Assembly: GCF_010672525.1 (NCBI RefSeq) | Contig: NZ_JAAHGH010000081.1 | Coordinates: 1-36,515 of the forward strand | From: Okeania sp. SIO2B3 | GTDB lineage: Bacteria > Cyanobacteriota > Cyanobacteriia > Cyanobacteriales > Microcoleaceae | Direction of reading: 5' to 3' | DNA length: 36,515 bases | Part shown: piece by piece, positions 35,378-36,515 of the stretch | How the letters are laid out: every line of letters begins with the position of its first letter | Position numbering within the stretch: the first letter of the stretch is position 1 | The notes under the pieces: generated by a model | What the model was told of the DNA's origin: nothing | The model's database searches: none | The model's input: only the letters and a program-made list of their open reading frames with translations | Translations under genes and position numbers: made by a program

Positions 35378-36217
35378 TCATGTCCGGTAGCATCGGAGCG
35401 TGTATAATTGAAGAGGAGAAAAATAATTCCCTGGAGCGATCGCCATTATGCCAAGACGCTTAAGTATCCAAGAACACCTAAGTATAGATGAACTAGAAAG
35501 AAACTACCGAGCTACCTATGACCCAATAGAAAGGACTAGATACCAAATAATTTGGCTTAAGCGCAAAAGGAAAAACAACACTCATAAGTTTCTTCACTCA
35601 CAGGCTATTGTTTGGAGGCCATTCGTCAAATTGCACGTCGCTACAATCGGCAAGGTAAAGAAGGATTGGTAGATCGTCGCCATCAACATCCAGGGCAAAA
35701 GGGATTCCTTTCAGATGAAAGGCAAGCCCACCTAGAAATGGCCCTCCAGGAGAAAGCACCAGATGGAGGATTATGGAATGGGCGCAAGGTGGGGGATTGG
35801 TTAACAGCAATTTTTTGACCATCGAGTTGATCGGCGCAGGGGATGGGAATATTTACGGTCAATGAAATATAGATTACGAATCCCCCGACCACAGCATCAA
35901 AAGTCGGCAACTCCAACCGAACACTCTTAAATGGAAAAAAGCGCACCGCCTGCGACGAGGTCTCCTCGCCGTAAAGACGGAGCAAGAAAACTCTCTCACC
36001 GATTTGAACAACTAAAAGCCGAGTATCCAGAGGCCACTGTAGAACTCTGGGCAATGGATGAACATCGTTTGGGTCTCAAGCCAATTTTCCGACGAGTATG
36101 GACACCTGTGGGAGTACAACCAACTGCAGAGGTAAACTGGCGAAGCGTAGCAATATCGCTCCGGGCAATTATTTTTCTTCCTCCTCTATTATACACAAAC
36201 GATGCTACCGGACATGA
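35378..36217 (+). mobile_element. IS630-family element, internally decayed, with perfect terminal repeats
   Basis: The left end TCATGTCCGGTAGCATCG (35378-35395) and right end CGATGCTACCGGACATGA (36200-36217) are perfect 18-bp inverted repeats. Each is flanked by TA, as expected from IS630/Tc1 insertion at TA. The element is 840 bp, shorter than the usual 1.1 kb or so, and its transposase is broken. The short motif TCATGTCCGG found alone at many other places in the window is the outer part of this end. Confidence 0.85.
35448..36143 (+). pseudogene. IS630-family transposase, multiply frameshifted and truncated
   Basis: The N-terminal helix-turn-helix part (MPRRLSIQEHLSIDELERNY...) shifts frame near 35550-35590; EAIRQIARRYNRQGKEGLVDRR to TAIF continues in another frame to a TGA at 35818; then GWEYLRSMKYRLRIPRPQHQ in the first frame, a TAA at 35928, and MEKSAPPAT... 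up to TAEVNWR near 36143. The first catalytic Asp of the DDE triad is visible in VELWAMDEHRLGLKP. The second Asp and Glu are absent because the 3' part is deleted. Start ATG 35448 has GGAG upstream. It cannot make active transposase. Confidence 0.85.
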
Positions 36218-36274
36218 TATTAATAGTAGAGAAGGACGGGTTCAGCATTCGTGCAGTGGCCAATTCCTTTAAGG

Positions 36275-36515
36275 TTATGCTCTTATTGTGCAAGGCATAC
36301 TTTTGTCTAACTCTACTTTTGTCCAATTACTGAAAAACGAAGAAACAAAAATGAAAAATTTGATATCCCGAATATTTGTAGGAGCAATTTGTGCAACAGA
36401 AATTATTTCCTCCGATACCACTCCCGCAACAGTTACAAACCGATACCGAATATCTGCCAAAAGTTGCTTTGTTTGCTGCCGCAGTTGCGCAATACTTTCC
36501 TCATCCTCAGACTGA
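36275..36515 (-). CDS. Possible 3' end of an unknown gene (partial)
   Basis: An open minus-strand frame enters from the right edge (SEDEESIAQLRQQTKQLLAD, then RYRFVTVAGVVSEEIISVAQ) and stops at 36275. Composition is protein-like for the first 55 codons; the last part (FVSSFFSNWTKVELDKSM) may be fused repeat or transposon-flank sequence. The plus-strand frame over the same bases is Cys/Ser-rich and less likely. No family recognised. Confidence 0.35.
   Translation of the reverse strand, partial: QSEDEESIAQLRQQTKQLLADIRYRFVTVAGVVSEEIISVAQIAPTNIRDIKFFIFVSSFFSNWTKVELDKSMPCTIRA

Noticed and set aside
36288-36515. Plus-strand open frame at the right edge
   Set aside because: Its Cys/Ser-rich reading is less protein-like than the minus-strand frame over the same bases.

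Overview
The window looks like the genome of a filamentous cyanobacterium. The signs are many HIP1-type GCGATCGC octamers, heptameric short tandem repeats, an HstK-type Ser/Thr plus His kinase, CYP110-like P450s, a DesB-type omega-3 desaturase and FHA/kinase signalling genes. Base composition is AT-rich, intergenic spaces are long, and most are packed with small repeats and transposon debris. A marine Oscillatoriales-type lineage (Okeania, Trichodesmium or Moorea-like) is my guess and cannot be proved here.

Layout. 1-3013 (minus): 5' part of a large RTX surface or secreted protein, open at the left edge and entering a Glu-Pro tract. 3.9-5.3 kb (plus): Ser/Thr kinase with a membrane anchor and a pilin-like C-terminus, flanked by inverted copies of one repeat. 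5.96-9.14 kb (plus): FHA/coiled-coil protein and a GalU-type UDP-glucose pyrophosphorylase. 9.15-13.0 kb: two divergent GT1 glycosyltransferases plus two fragments of a further copy. 13.2-18.8 kb (minus): giant HstK-type kinase with an in-frame repeat insertion. 18.8-19.9 kb: repeat island with an internally deleted IS200/IS605 element and a MITE. 19.9-27.1 kb: GPH-type transporter, sulfotransferase, broken condensation-domain-like acyltransferase, two CYP110-like P450s and a frameshifted Uma2 gene. 27.95-29.3 kb (plus): FHA-Ser/Thr kinase. 29.9-34.9 kb (minus): desB, ilvA and an exported Arg/Gln-rich protein with a lipocalin-like look. 35.4-36.2 kb: a wrecked IS630-family element with perfect terminal inverted repeats. 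A partial reading frame of unknown identity reaches the right edge.

How the genes may work together. Two themes stand out. First, phospho-signalling: three Ser/Thr kinases and two FHA domains occur in about 25 kb, and one kinase carries a putative extracytoplasmic pilin-like sensor. Second, glycan or lipid tailoring: UDP-glucose synthesis, two glycosyltransferases, a sugar-type symporter, a sulfotransferase, an acyltransferase relic, two P450s and a desaturase. Co-location is seen; a common pathway is inference, and the broken acyltransferase suggests any such pathway is eroding.

The most distinctive feature is the density of small mobile elements and what they do to genes. A MITE supplies the last codons and stop of one P450, another abuts the desB stop codon, a repeat extends a glycosyltransferase C-terminus, 36-bp repeats are translated inside the HstK gene, and short IS630-type ends are scattered through the intergenic spaces.
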